From Alphaproteobacteria bacterium UBA7691 (GTDB lineage: Bacteria > Pseudomonadota > Alphaproteobacteria > Ferrovibrionales > Ferrovibrionaceae): a stretch of DNA of 44,906 nucleotides. The position numbers and the translations under genes were made by a program. The DNA lies in contig DLGP01000034.1 of NCBI GenBank assembly GCA_002482765.1, forward strand, positions 1 to 44,906. Direction: 5' to 3'. The notes beneath the pieces are model-generated. The model was given only the letters and a program-made list of their open reading frames with translations. It was not told the origin of the DNA and made no database searches. Below, in pieces: positions 1 to 11,600 of this stretch (positions are counted from its first letter, which is position 1; each line of letters starts with the position of its first letter).

Positions 1-3000
1 GGCACCGTGTCCGGCGTGCTGTTCCAGCTTGGCGCTGGTTCGGACAGCCTGACCCTGGCCGATGGTGGCAACGAACTGACCGCCACCAACATTGAAACCG
101 TGACCGGCGGTGCCGGCGACGACACCGTGACCTACGGCGCGGCCGTCACCAATGCCACGGTTGACCTGCTGGATGGCAGCGACAAGCTGGTGCTGGCGAA
201 CGGCACCAACAGCCTGACGGCGAGCAACATCGAAACCCTGACCGGCGGTACCGGCAACGACACCGTCACGCTGGGCAGCACGATCGATAGTTCGGCTGAA
301 ATTGACCTCGGCGCCGGCAAGGACAAGCTGACCCTGGCCGATGGCGGCAACACCGCCGTGCTCTCCAATGTGGAAAGCATTGTGGGTGGTTCGGGTGATG
401 ATGATGTCACGCTGGGCAGCCTGGTCACCGGCGGCAGCATCGATCTGGCTGCTGGCAGCGACAAGCTGACTCTGGCCGATGGCACCAACAGCCTGACCGC
501 AACCAACATCGAGACCATCACTGGCGGCACCGGCGCTGACACCATCACGCTCGGCACCACCATCGACAGCTCGGCTTCCATCGACCTCGGCGACGGCAAC
601 GATGCCATCATCCTGGCCAATGGCGGCAATGCCGATGTGACGCTGACCAACATTGAAACCATCACCGGCGGCACCGGCGCTGACACTGTTACGCTCGGCG
701 CCACTGTCTCCGGCGGCAGCGTCAACCTGAGCACGGGCGCTGACAGCCTGACCCTGGCTGATGGCGGCAACAGCCTGACGGTGAGCAACACCGAAACTGT
801 GACCGGCGGCACCGGCGACGACACCGTGACCTACGGCGCGGCGGTGACCAATGCCACCATCGACCTCGGCGATGGTACCGCCGACAAGCTGGTGCTGGCC
901 AATGGCACCAACAGCCTGACCGCGAGCAACATCGAAACCCTGACTGGCGGTACCGGCAACGACACCGTGACCCTGGGCAGCACGATTGATAGCTCGGCCG
1001 AAATCGACCTCGGCGCCGGCACTGACAAGCTCACCCTGGCCGATGGCGGCAACACGGCCGTGATCGCCAATGTTGAGCAGGTAACCGGCGGCACCGGCGA
1101 TGATGATGTCACCCTGTCGACCGTCGCCACCACCGGCACCTTCGATCTGGGTGCTGGCAGCGACAAGCTGACCCTGGCCGATGGCACCAACAAGCTGACT
1201 GCCACCAATGTCGAAACCCTGACCGGCGGTACCGGCGCTGACACCATCACGCTCGGCAGCACCATCGACAGCTCGGCGGCAATTGATCTGGGCGACGGCA
1301 GCGATGCCATCACCCTGGCCAATGGCGGCAATGCCGATGTGACGCTGACCAATGTTGAAACCATCACCGGCGGCACCGGCGCCGACACCATCACCATGGG
1401 TGCGACCGTCTCCGGCGGCAACGTGAACCTGGGTGCAGGTGCCGACAGCCTGGTCCTGGCCGATGGCGGCAACAGCCTGACGGTTGGCAATATTGAGACC
1501 GTGACCGGCGGCACCGGCGACGACACCGTGACCATCGGTGCGGCGCAGACCGGCGGCACTTACGACCTTGGCGATGGCGATGACAAGCTGGTGCTGGCCA
1601 ACGGCACCAACACCATCACAGCCGCCAATGTTGAAACCCTGACCGGCGGCACCGGCACCGACACCGTCACCCTGACCTCGACGATCGATGCCAGCGCGGT
1701 GATCGATCTGGGCGCCGGCAAGGACAAGCTGACCCTGGCTGATGGTGGCAATACCGGCACGCTGAGCAACGTGGAAAGCGTTGTGGGCGGCACCGGCGAT
1801 GACGACATCACCTTCGATGCGGCGATTACCGGCGGCAATGTCAACCTGGGCGATGGCAGCGACAAGCTGACCCTGGCCAATGGCACCAACACGCTGACGG
1901 TGGGCAATGTCGAAACCGTGATCGGCGGCACCGGCAGCGATAGCGTCACCCTGACCACGACGCTGCCGGGTACTGCGCTGATCGACCTCGGCGACGGCAC
2001 CGACACGCTGATCCTGTTCAACGGCCAGAACAACTTCACCATTGCCAACGTGGAAAACGTGATCGGCGGCACCAACAACGATACCGTTGTGCTCTCCGAC
2101 GCGGTGACCGGCGCGACGTTCAATCTCGGTGTGGGCGATGACAGCCTGACCCTGGCCGATGGCACCAACAGCCTGACCGCCAGCAACATCGAGACCCTGA
2201 CCGGCGGCACCGGCGACGACACTGTGACCCTGGGCGCCGGCACCACCGGTGCGCAGATCGACCTCGGCGATGGCAACGACAAGCTCCAGCTTGCCAATGC
2301 CAACACCACGCTGACGGTGAGCAATGTTGAGACCCTGCTCGGCGGCACCGGTGTGGACACCATCACCCTGGGCAGCACTGTCGACTCCAGCGCCGTAATC
2401 GACCTCGGCGCCGGCAAGGACAAGCTGACCCTGGCCGATGGCGGCAACGTTGCGGTTCTGGCGAATGTCGAACAGGTGGTTGGCGGCAGCGGCGATGACG
2501 ATGTCTCCTTCACCACCACGGTGTCGGGCGTTGTGCTCGACATGGCCGATGGCAACGACAAGATCACCCTGGCCGATGGTGGCAACACCATCACGGTGAC
2601 CAATGTCGAAACCCTGATTGGCGGCACCGGCGCCGACAAGATCACCTTCAGCAGCAGCCTCGACTCCTCTGCTGAAATCGATCTCGGCGACGGCGTTGAC
2701 AGTGTCACCCTGGCGGCGGGCGGCAACACCCTGACCCTGACCAATGCGGAAAGCATTGTCGGCGGCACCGGTGCTGACCTGATCACCCTGGGCGCCACGA
2801 TCAGCAATGCCACTATCAACCTGGGTGTGGGCGCTGACAGCCTGACCCTGGCCGATGGCGGCAACGGCCTGACCGTGACCAACATCGAGACCATCACCGG
2901 CGGCACCGGCGATGACACCATCACCCTGGGCGGCGCGGCGACCATCGCCAACCTGGATCTGGGCGATGGCAACGACAAGCTGGTCATGTCCTCGGCCGGC

Positions 3001-5030
3001 GGCACCATCACAGCCACCAATGTTGAGACCATCACCGGCAGCAGCGGCGTTGACAACATCACGCTGGGCACCACCGTGGATACCTCGGCGGTGATCGATC
3101 TGGGCACCGGCAACGACAAGCTGACCCTGGCCGATGGCGGCAACGAAGTCTCGATCAGCAATGTCGAGACGGTGACTGGTGGCAGCGATGCCGACCTGCT
3201 GACCCTCAACACCACGATTGCCAGCGGCAACATCAACCTGGGTGCGGGCAGCGATAGCCTGACCCTGGCGAACGGCACCAACAAGCTGACCGCCAGCAAT
3301 ATCGAAACCCTGACCGGCGGTACCGGTGCCGATACCATCACCCTGGCTTCCACCATGGCTTCCGACAGCCTGGTCGACCTCGGCGACGGCAACGACACCC
3401 TGGTGCTTGCGGCTGGCGGCAATGTGCTCAGCATCAGCAATGTTGAGACCATCACCGGCGGCACCGGCGCGGATGAAGTCACCCTCGCCACCACCACCAG
3501 CAATGCCCAGATCAACCTGGGTACCGGCAACGACAAGCTGACCCTGCTGGATGGCGGCAACACGCTGACCATCACCGCAGTCGAAACCGTCACCGGCGGT
3601 ACCGGCAACGACAAGGTCAGCTTCGCCGCCTTCAGCACCAGCTCGGTTCTGGACCTCGGCGATGGTGACGACACGGTGATCCTGGCCAATGGCGCCAACA
3701 AGGTCACCCTGACCAATGTTGAAACCATCACCGGCGGCACCGGCGCAGATATTGTCACCCTGGGCGATACGCTGTCCTCTGCGGCAGAGATCAACCTCGG
3801 CGCTGGCAACGACACGCTGGTCCTGTCGAGCAATGGCGCCAACACGCTGTCGCTGAACAATGTTGAAACCGTCACCGGTGGTTCGGACGACGACGACATC
3901 ACGCTGAACGGCGTGCTCTCGGCCGGCAAGTTCGACCTCGGCGCCGGCAGCGACAAGCTGACCCTGGCCAACGGCACCAACACCATGTCGGTGGGCAATG
4001 TCGAAACGCTGACGGGCGGCACTGGCAACGACACCATCACCCTGATCGTGGCCGGCACCGGCATCGAGATCGACCTTGGCACCGGCAGCGACAAGCTGAC
4101 CCTGGCCAATGGCGCGAACGAAATCTCGGTTGCCAATGTCGAGACCATCACCGGCGGCACCGGTGCCGATATCATCACGCTCACTGCCGGCATCACCGGT
4201 GGCAGCGTGGCGCTCGGCTCCGGCAGCGACAAGCTGGTGCTGGCCGATGCCACCAACAGCGTCGTGATCAACGGTGTTGAAAGTGTGGTTGGCGGTACTG
4301 GCAACGACACGGTCAGCTTTGCGGCGGCTGCGATCGGCACCAATATCGACCTTGGCGACGGCAATGACCGTGTCACCCTGTTCAACGGTGTGAACACTGT
4401 CACCATCACCAATGCCGAAACCATCGTCGGCGGCACCGGCAACGATACGGTGACCCTGACCACCACGGTGTCCTCGATCAACCTGAGCCTCGGCAATGAC
4501 AAGCTGGTTCTGGCCGATATTGCCCAGAGCCTGACGGTGACCGGCGTCGAAACCGTGGTTGGTGGTACTCAGGCGGATGATGTCACCGTCTCGGGCGGCA
4601 TCAGCAAGGGTAATATCGACCTGGGTGGTGGCAACGACTCGGTGACGCTGCTTGGCGGCACCAACTCGCTGACCATCAGCAACGTCGAAACCATCAGCGG
4701 CGGTACCGGTTCGGATACCGTCACCCTCGGCGCGGCTTCGGTGGGTGTGGATATCGACCTCGGCGCCGGCGGCGACAAGCTGATCCTGTTCGGCGGCACC
4801 AACACGCTGACCGTTACCAACGTGGAGAGCATCACCGGCGGTACCGGCGCGGATACCATCACCATCACCGGCGGCCTGAACAGCGGTGTGTTCGACCTCG
4901 GCGCTGGCAGCGATACGCTGAACCTCGATGACACGGTGAACATCCTCACTGTGGCGAATATCGAAACCGTCAATGGTGGTTCGGATGTCGATGTCATCAC
5001 CATCTCCGGCACCCAGGCGACTGTGGTGTT
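1..5030 (+). repeat. Tandem ~141-bp coding repeats with a ~700-bp higher-order period
   Basis: Thirty-six units of about 47 codons were counted from the recurring E-[TSQN]-x-x-GG-[TSA] motif. Units recur in sets of five. Units 1, 6, 11, 16 and 21 carry GDDT. Units 2, 7, 12, 17 and 22 are followed by STIDSSAEIDLG-type segments. Units 3, 8, 13, 18, 23 and 28 carry DDD or a close variant. The STIDSS segment lies near 281, 983, 1682, 2388 and 3075, a spacing of 690-706 bp. This indicates expansion by duplication of a five-unit block. Divergence rises toward the 3' end. Confidence 0.9.
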
Positions 5031-5472
5031 CGGCAATGAGGGCGATGACGAGATGACCGGCGGCGGCTCGGCCGATACGCTGATCGGCGGAGTGGGCAAC
5101 AACACCGTCACCGGTGGTGCGGGTGTCGACACCTTCGTCTTCGCGGCGAATGGCGATGGCACCAGCTTCGTCCGCGACATGACGACGAGCGACAAGATCG
5201 CTCTCGACATCTCGGGCGGCACTTACGGCACGGATGCCTTCAGCGCGGTCAGCTCGCTGAGCAACAACGTCAACATCAAGGCCGTTGCCAGCGCGGCGGT
5301 GCTCAGCACCACCGATCTGGGCCAGGCCGGCTTCGCCTACCAGTCGGATACCGGCGAGCTGTACTACAAGGCGGATGGCGATTTCAGCGGCGGTGCGGTT
5401 CTGGTGGGTACGATCACCACCAACAGCATCACGGCTTGGAATTACGACTTCAGCAAGATCGTCGCGGTCTGA
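1..5472 (+). CDS. Giant RTX / beta-strand-repeat secreted protein (5' truncated by the window edge)
   Basis: The frame is open from base 1, so the true start lies upstream; 1823 residues are visible. At least 36 tandem units of about 47 residues fill residues 1 to about 1675. Each has one Ca-binding-type nonapeptide (consensus GGTGxDTxTLG) and a second half-site (DLGxGxDKLTLADGGN). The last 150 residues hold canonical tandem RTX nonapeptides (GGGSADTLIGG, TGGAGVDTFVF) and the FAYQSDTGELYYKADGD segment typical of type I secretion targets. Family knowledge: such proteins are exported by an ABC/MFP/TolC machine through an uncleaved C-terminal signal and fold outside on binding Ca2+. Role inferred: surface fibre, adhesin or S-layer-like protein. 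It has almost no Cys, is very rich in Thr, Ser, Asn and Asp, and has many N-x-T triplets (NGT, NDT, NAT). No secretion genes are visible. A terminator follows directly. Confidence 0.9.
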   Translation, partial: GTVSGVLFQLGAGSDSLTLADGGNELTATNIETVTGGAGDDTVTYGAAVTNATVDLLDGSDKLVLANGTNSLTASNIETLTGGTGNDTVTLGSTIDSSAEIDLGAGKDKLTLADGGNTAVLSNVESIVGGSGDDDVTLGSLVTGGSIDLAAGSDKLTLADGTNSLTATNIETITGGTGADTITLGTTIDSSASIDLGDGNDAIILANGGNADVTLTNIETITGGTGADTVTLGATVSGGSVNLSTGADSLTLADGGNSLTVSNTETVTGGTGDDTVTYGAAVTNATIDLGDGTADKLVLANGTNSLTASNIETLTGGTGNDTVTLGSTIDSSAEIDLGAGTDKLTLADGGNTAVIANVEQVTGGTGDDDVTLSTVATTGTFDLGAGSDKLTLADGTNKLTATNVETLTGGTGADTITLGSTIDSSAAIDLGDGSDAITLANGGNADVTLTNVETITGGTGADTITMGATVSGGNVNLGAGADSLVLADGGNSLTVGNIETVTGGTGDDTVTIGAAQTGGTYDLGDGDDKLVLANGTNTITAANVETLTGGTGTDTVTLTSTIDASAVIDLGAGKDKLTLADGGNTGTLSNVESVVGGTGDDDITFDAAITGGNVNLGDGSDKLTLANGTNTLTVGNVETVIGGTGSDSVTLTTTLPGTALIDLGDGTDTLILFNGQNNFTIANVENVIGGTNNDTVVLSDAVTGATFNLGVGDDSLTLADGTNSLTASNIETLTGGTGDDTVTLGAGTTGAQIDLGDGNDKLQLANANTTLTVSNVETLLGGTGVDTITLGSTVDSSAVIDLGAGKDKLTLADGGNVAVLANVEQVVGGSGDDDVSFTTTVSGVVLDMADGNDKITLADGGNTITVTNVETLIGGTGADKITFSSSLDSSAEIDLGDGVDSVTLAAGGNTLTLTNAESIVGGTGADLITLGATISNATINLGVGADSLTLADGGNGLTVTNIETITGGTGDDTITLGGAATIANLDLGDGNDKLVMSSAGGTITATNVETITGSSGVDNITLGTTVDTSAVIDLGTGNDKLTLADGGNEVSISNVETVTGGSDADLLTLNTTIASGNINLGAGSDSLTLANGTNKLTASNIETLTGGTGADTITLASTMASDSLVDLGDGNDTLVLAAGGNVLSISNVETITGGTGADEVTLATTTSNAQINLGTGNDKLTLLDGGNTLTITAVETVTGGTGNDKVSFAAFSTSSVLDLGDGDDTVILANGANKVTLTNVETITGGTGADIVTLGDTLSSAAEINLGAGNDTLVLSSNGANTLSLNNVETVTGGSDDDDITLNGVLSAGKFDLGAGSDKLTLANGTNTMSVGNVETLTGGTGNDTITLIVAGTGIEIDLGTGSDKLTLANGANEISVANVETITGGTGADIITLTAGITGGSVALGSGSDKLVLADATNSVVINGVESVVGGTGNDTVSFAAAAIGTNIDLGDGNDRVTLFNGVNTVTITNAETIVGGTGNDTVTLTTTVSSINLSLGNDKLVLADIAQSLTVTGVETVVGGTQADDVTVSGGISKGNIDLGGGNDSVTLLGGTNSLTISNVETISGGTGSDTVTLGAASVGVDIDLGAGGDKLILFGGTNTLTVTNVESITGGTGADTITITGGLNSGVFDLGAGSDTLNLDDTVNILTVANIETVNGGSDVDVITISGTQATVVFGNEGDDEMTGGGSADTLIGGVGNNTVTGGAGVDTFVFAANGDGTSFVRDMTTSDKIALDISGGTYGTDAFSAVSSLSNNVNIKAVASAAVLSTTDLGQAGFAYQSDTGELYYKADGDFSGGAVLVGTITTNSITAWNYDFSKIVAV

Positions 5473-5498
5473 TCCGCAGCGCATCTTCGCCAATCGAC

Positions 5499-5530
5499 GG
5501 GGCGGCCCTTGGGCCGCCCCGTTTTGTTTT
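5499..5530 (+). terminator. Rho-independent terminator of the RTX gene
   Basis: Arms GGGGCGGCCC (5499-5508) and GGGCCGCCCC (5511-5520) form a near-perfect GC stem, followed by GTTTTGTTTT. It starts 26 bases after the stop at 5470-5472, so the RTX gene and the following glycosyltransferase gene probably have separate transcripts. Confidence 0.9.
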
Positions 5531-5666
5531 GTGGATCAAAGTAACGGTTGGGTAACATCGTGCCGGAATACTGCCACCCCTGGTCATGCTGGGGATTCCG
5601 CGCCGCGGCGTGCAATGGCATGATCAGACTTGAAACAGGCCGGTAGCAGGCAGGAACGGGCGGGCA

Positions 5667-8600
5667 ATGGCGAACGCGGCAGGTGGCGTAACGGCACAGG
5701 GAGTGGTTGATGCGGCGGTGGCCGCGTTTCAGCGCGGTGCCTATGAAGAAACCGAACGGCTGTGCAAGGCCCTGCTGCAAGTTGCCCCCGACGATCCGGT
5801 ATCGCTGCAATTGCTTGGCCTGGCCGCCTATCGCCGGGGCCAGCTTGCCGAAGCAGAGGCCAGCCTGGCCAAGGCGGCCAAGAATGCACCGCAATCGCCT
5901 GAAATCCACGCCAATCATGCCGCTGTGCTGCGCGCCCTGGGGCGATTGCCGGAAGCCGAGGCGGCCAATCGCCGCGCTGTTGAACTGAAGCCGGATTTCC
6001 CGGAAGGGCATCACAATCTGGGCAATGCCTTGCGTGATCTGGGCCGCCATGCCGATGCCGAGGCTTCGTTCCGCCGTTCCGTGGAATTACGACCGGAATT
6101 CAGCGATGCCTGGCTCAGTCTTGGCCGCTTGCAGCAGCTGACCGGCCGGCTGGCGGATTCCGAGTTTTCCTTCCGCAAGGTGATCGAGCTGCGGCCGGAT
6201 TATGCCGATGTGCATAGCGATCTCGGCAACAGCCTGCTCGGCATGGACAAGTTGCAGGAAGCCGAAGCGGCATTCCGCGAAGCTTTGCGGCTGCGGCCGA
6301 ATAGCCATGAAGCCTCGGTCAACCTGGCCGCCCTGCTGCTGCGCGCCGGCCGCCCGGCCGATGCCGAAACTTATGCCCGCCGCGCCCTGGCGCTGAAACC
6401 CGATTTGCACCAGGGCTTCAACAATCTGGCGATTGCGCTGGAGGATCAGGGCCGGCTTGATGAAGCCTCGGGTGTGTTCCGCCAGGTGCTCAAGCTGAAG
6501 CCGGATTATGCCGGCGGCCATAGTAGTTTGCTGTTCTGTCTCAACTACCGCCACGATATCAGCGCCGAAAGTATTGCCGATGAATACCGTGCCTGGGATG
6601 AGCGCCATGCCCGGCCGCTACTGCCGCGCCCATTGCGCCATGCCAATGCGCCGGAAGCCGGCCGCAAGCTCAAGATAGGCTATGCTTCGCCGGATTTCCG
6701 CCAGCATGCCGTGGCGCTGTTTTTTGAGCCATTACTGGCGGCGCATGACCGCAGCCAGTATGAAATTTATCTTTATGGCGAAGTGCCAAACCCCGATGCG
6801 ATGACGCAACGGCTGCGCGATCAGGCCGATCATTATCGCAGCACAGTGGGCCTGAGCGACGAGCGCATGGCGGCGCTGATCCGCCAGGATGGCATCGACA
6901 TTCTGATTGATCAGGCCGGGCATACCGCCGGCAACCGCCTGCTGGTTTTTGCCCGCAAGCCGGCGCCGGTGCAATTCTCCTACCTGATCGGCCATGGCAC
7001 CACCACCGGCCTGAGCGCGGTGGATGGTTTCCTGTCGGATGACTACATGGTGCCGCCTGGCTTTGAGCATCTGTTCTCCGAGCGCATTGTGCGGATCGGC
7101 CGTTCGCCGCTGGTCTATCAACCGCCGGCAGCCATGCCGGATGTGTCGCCACTGCCGGCGCGCCAGAACGGCCATATCCGTTTTGGCTGTTTCAGCCGCA
7201 CTGTGCGTATCAACGAGGATGTGATTGCGCTGTGGGCCGAATTGCTCAACCGCGTGCCGGATTCGGTATTGGTGCTGAATTCCAAGCCCTTCGCCGAAAA
7301 ATATACCCGCGAGATGTTTGAACAACGTTTCGCGCCGCATGGCATCACGGCGGATCGGCTGGAACTGATCTACACCCATCCGCAGCCCAAAACCTGGGCG
7401 GCCTATAACAATATTGATATCGCGCTCGATCCATTCCCGCATAATGCCGGCACCACCACGATTGAAGCCTTGTGGATGGGTGTGCCGGTGCTCAGCCTGG
7501 CCTGCCGGCCTTCGGTTGGCCGCTTTGGCGCCAGTATTCTTGGTGCCATGGGTATGAGCGATTGGGTGGCGGAAGACCCGGATGCCTATCTCGAAATCGG
7601 TGAACGCTGGGCCAAGGACCTGGATGCCCTGGCCGATTTGCGCGCTGGTTTGCGGGCGCGGTTTGAAGCCTCGGCGATGCGCGATGGCCCGGGCCTGGCC
7701 CGGGCGGTGGAAGGCGGCTATCGCCAGCTCTGGTCGGAATGGTGTGAAAGCCGCGAAGCTGCCGGCACCGAACCGCCGGAAGCCGAGCGGCCGTTAAGCT
7801 ACAGCGATGTGGTGGCAGCCTTCAATGCCGGCGACCGCGCCCAGGCACGCCGGGTTTGCGAAGCTTTGCTGGAACAGCAGCCCAATAATGCCGATGCGTT
7901 ACAGGCCATGGGCGTGCTGTGCTGCGATGTGAAGGATTATCCGGCGGCGCTGAAATGGCTCTCGCGCGCCGTGGCGATCAATCCCAACCTGCCGGAATAC
8001 TGGTCGTCGCTGGGCGTGGTGGCGCGCGCCATGAAACTGCATGGCGATGCCGAGAATTTCTACCGCAAGGCCATTGCGCTGAAGCCGGTTTTTGCCGAAG
8101 CGCATAATAATCTGGGCAATGCCTTGCGCGATCAAGGCAAGCTTTCCGATGCCGAAGAGGCGTTGCGCACCGCCATAGAGCAACGGCCGGATTTTGATGA
8201 TGCCATGGTCAATCTTGGCCTGGTGCTGCTGGCGCGTGAACGCTACGACGATGCTGAGGTGATCTTGCGCCGGGTGCTGGCAATCAAGCCCGAGCGCCCG
8301 GATATCCATGATGCGCTGGCGATCATGCTGATGCGGCGCGGCCGGCTGGCGGAAGCGGAAAGCTTTGCGCGTTCATCATTGCGGCTGCGGCCGGATCATC
8401 CGGCCACGCTCGGCACGCTCGGCATTGTGCTGGAAGATCAGGCGCGGCATGACGAAGCCTTGGCCGTGCTGCGCCGCGCCGTCACCATCGCGCCGGGTGA
8501 TCTTGCGGTTTCATCCAGCCTGCTTTTTTGCCAGAACTACCGCCCCAATGCCACGGCAGAGGAAATTTTCGACGAATACAAACGCTGGGATGATCGGCAT

Positions 8601-11600
8601 GGCAAGCCGCATCTGCCCAATCCGTTGCGACATGACAACAAGCCCGAGCCGCAGCGCCGGCTGAAAATCGGCTATGTCTCGCCGGATCTGCGGCAGCATG
8701 TGGTGTCGCTGTTTTTCGAGCCGGTGTTGGCGGCGCATGATCGCAACCAGTTTGAGCTTTACCTTTATGGTGAAGTGGCCAATCCCGATGCGATGACCAC
8801 GCGCTTCCAGAAACTGGCCGATCATTGGCGCAGCACGGTGGGCAAAAGCGACGATGAAGTGGCCGGCATGATCCGCGCCGATGGCATCGATATCCTGATC
8901 GACCTGGCCGGCCATACCGCCGGCAATCGCCTCACCATGTTCTCGCGCAAGCCGGCGCCGGTGCAATTCTCCTATCTGATCGGCCATGGCACCACTACCG
9001 GCCTGTCTGCCATTGATGGTTTCCTGGCCGATGCCGCCATGGTGCCGGAAGGCTACGATCATCTGTTCAGCGAAAAGGTGGTGCGCCTGCCGCGTTCGCC
9101 GCTGGTTTATATGGCGCCGCCCGCCATGCCATTGGTGGCGCCGCTGCCGGCATTGAAAAAGGGCAAGAAAAAGCCGGTGGTGACCTTCGGCTGTTTCAGC
9201 CGCACCGTGCGCATGAATGATGCGGTGATCGAAGTCTGGTCGCGCATGCTGAACGCGATCCCCAATTCGCGCCTGGTGCTGAATTCAAAGCCCTTCACCG
9301 ATGAGACAACGCGCCAGCTTTTCCTGGATCGTTTTGGTGCTCATGGCGTGGCACCGGAGCGGCTTGATCTGATCTTCACCAATCCGCAGCCGCGTACCTG
9401 GGAATATTACGGCAATATCGATATCGCGCTGGATCCATTCCCGCATAATGCCGGCACCACCACGATTGAAGCCTTGTGGATGGGTGTGCCGGTGCTCAGC
9501 CTGGCCGGCCGGCCCAGCGTTGGCCGCTTCGGCGCCAGCATCCTCGGCGCGCTGGGCATGGAAGACTGGGTGGCCAAGGATGGCGACGAATATGTTGCCA
9601 TCGCGGTGAAATGGGCCAACGATCTGCCGGCCCTGGCCGAACTACGCCGCAATCTCCGGCCAAGGTTTGAAGCCTCGCCGATGCGTGATGGCAAGTCGCT
9701 GGCGCGCGCCATCGAAGTGGCCTATCGCGATTTCTGGATTGACTGGTGCAAGCGCCAGCAGGGTGTACAGGCCGCACCGGCCAAGCCGGCGGCGCCGGAT
9801 CACCTCGCCATGGCGATCCAGGCATTCCAGACCGGCCGGTTGGCCGAAGCCGCGCAGGCGGCCGAGATTTTGCTGGCGCTGGACCCGAAGAATGTGGATG
9901 CGCTGCATATCCTGGGCCTGATCGCCTATCGTCGGCGAGACTGGCAGACCGCGGCGGATCGGATCGGCGAAGCCGTGCAATTGCAGCCCGAGATGGCGGA
10001 ATTGCGCTGGAACCGCGCCGGCGCCCTGCGCCAGCTAGGCCGTTTGGCGGAAGCCGAGGCGGAATGCCGCAAGGCGGTGGCGCTGAAGCCGGATTCCGCC
10101 GAGGCGCGCAACAACCTGGCCAATACGCTGAAGGATATGGGCCGGCTGGATGAGTCGGAGCGTGAATTCCGCGAAGCCGTACGGCTGCGGCCAAATTATC
10201 CGCATGGCTGGTCCAATCTGGGCAACACGCTGTTCGCCATGGGGCGCTTTGTTGATGCCGAGGAAGCCTGCCGCAAGGCGGTGGAACTGGATGGCAAAAA
10301 CGTCGATGCGCATAACAATCTTGGCAATTCCCTGCTTGGCCAGGAGAGGCTGGACGAGGCGGCGGATGAATTCCGTTCAGCGCTGGCGATCAATCCGGAT
10401 TATGTGCTGAGCCATTCGAATTTGCTGTTCTGCTCCAATTACCGGGCTGATTTGACCGCAGAGGAAGTCTATGCCGAATATCGGCGCTGGGATGAGCGCC
10501 ATGGCAAGCCGCGCCTGCCGCAGCCGCTGAGCCATAACAATGAGCGGGCGCCAGAGCGCAAGTTGAAGATCGGCTATGCCTCGCCGGATTTCCGCAATCA
10601 TGCGGTGGCGATGTTCTTTGAGCCGTTGCTGGCCAGCCGTGACCGTGACGCTTTTGAAGTCTATCTCTATGCCGAAGTCTCAACCCCGGATGCGGTGACC
10701 GAGCGGCTGCGTGGCCTGGCGGATCACTGGCGCGGCACGGTGGGCAAAGGCGATGATGATGTGGCGGCGATGATCCGCGCCGATGGCATCGATATCCTGG
10801 TTGACCTGGCCGGCCACACCGCCGGCAACCGGCTCGGCGTGTTTGCGCGCAAGCCGGCGCCGGTGCAATTCTCCTATCTGATCGGCCAGGGCTACACCAC
10901 CGGGCTTTCCGCCATCGATGGTTTCTTCTCCGATGATTTCATGGTGCCGCCGGGCTTTGAACATCTGTTCTCCGAACGCATCGTGCGGCTGGGCCGCTCG
11001 CCGCTGGTCTATCGTGCGCCGGAAGGCATGCCGGAGGTTGGCCCGCTGCCGGCCAAACGGAATGGCTTCATCACCTTTGGCAGTTTCAGCCGCACCGTGC
11101 GGCTGAACGAGAAGGTGGTGGCGTTGTGGTCGCGGCTGCTGCATCGTGTGCCGGATGCCAAGCTGGTGCTGAATTCCAAGCCCTTTGCCGAAGCCGGCAC
11201 GCGGGCATTGTTTGAGCAGCGTTTCGCCGCGCATGATATCGGGCCGGAACGGCTGGAGCTGATCTTCACCCATCCGCAGCCGAAAACCTGGGCGCATTAC
11301 AACGAGATCGATATTGCGCTTGATCCCTTCCCGCATAATGCCGGCACCACCACGATTGAAGCTTTGTGGATGGGTGTGCCGGTGCTGAGCAAGGCGGATC
11401 GGCCCAGTGTCGGCCGCTTCGGCGCCAGCATTCTCGGTGCCTTGGGCATGAGTGACTGGGTGAGCGAGGACGAGGCCGAATTCATCTCCATCGCCGAACG
11501 CTGGGCGCGCGATGTGGATGGCCTGGCCACTTTGCGCGCCGGCTTGCGGCCACGATTTGAAGCCTCGCCGATGCGCGATGGCCCGGGCCTGGCGCGCGCT

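Noticed and set aside
1..5030. Regular repeats that could suggest a CRISPR array
   Set aside because: The period is about 141 bp, the repeats are coding and in frame, and there are no short identical repeats with unique spacers.
132..5222. Long minus-strand open frames (230, 242, 980 and 217 codons) opposite the RTX repeats
   Set aside because: They are low-complexity Pro/Ser/Val-rich mirror images of the repeat codons, follow the 141-bp period, and match no protein family pattern. They are shadows.
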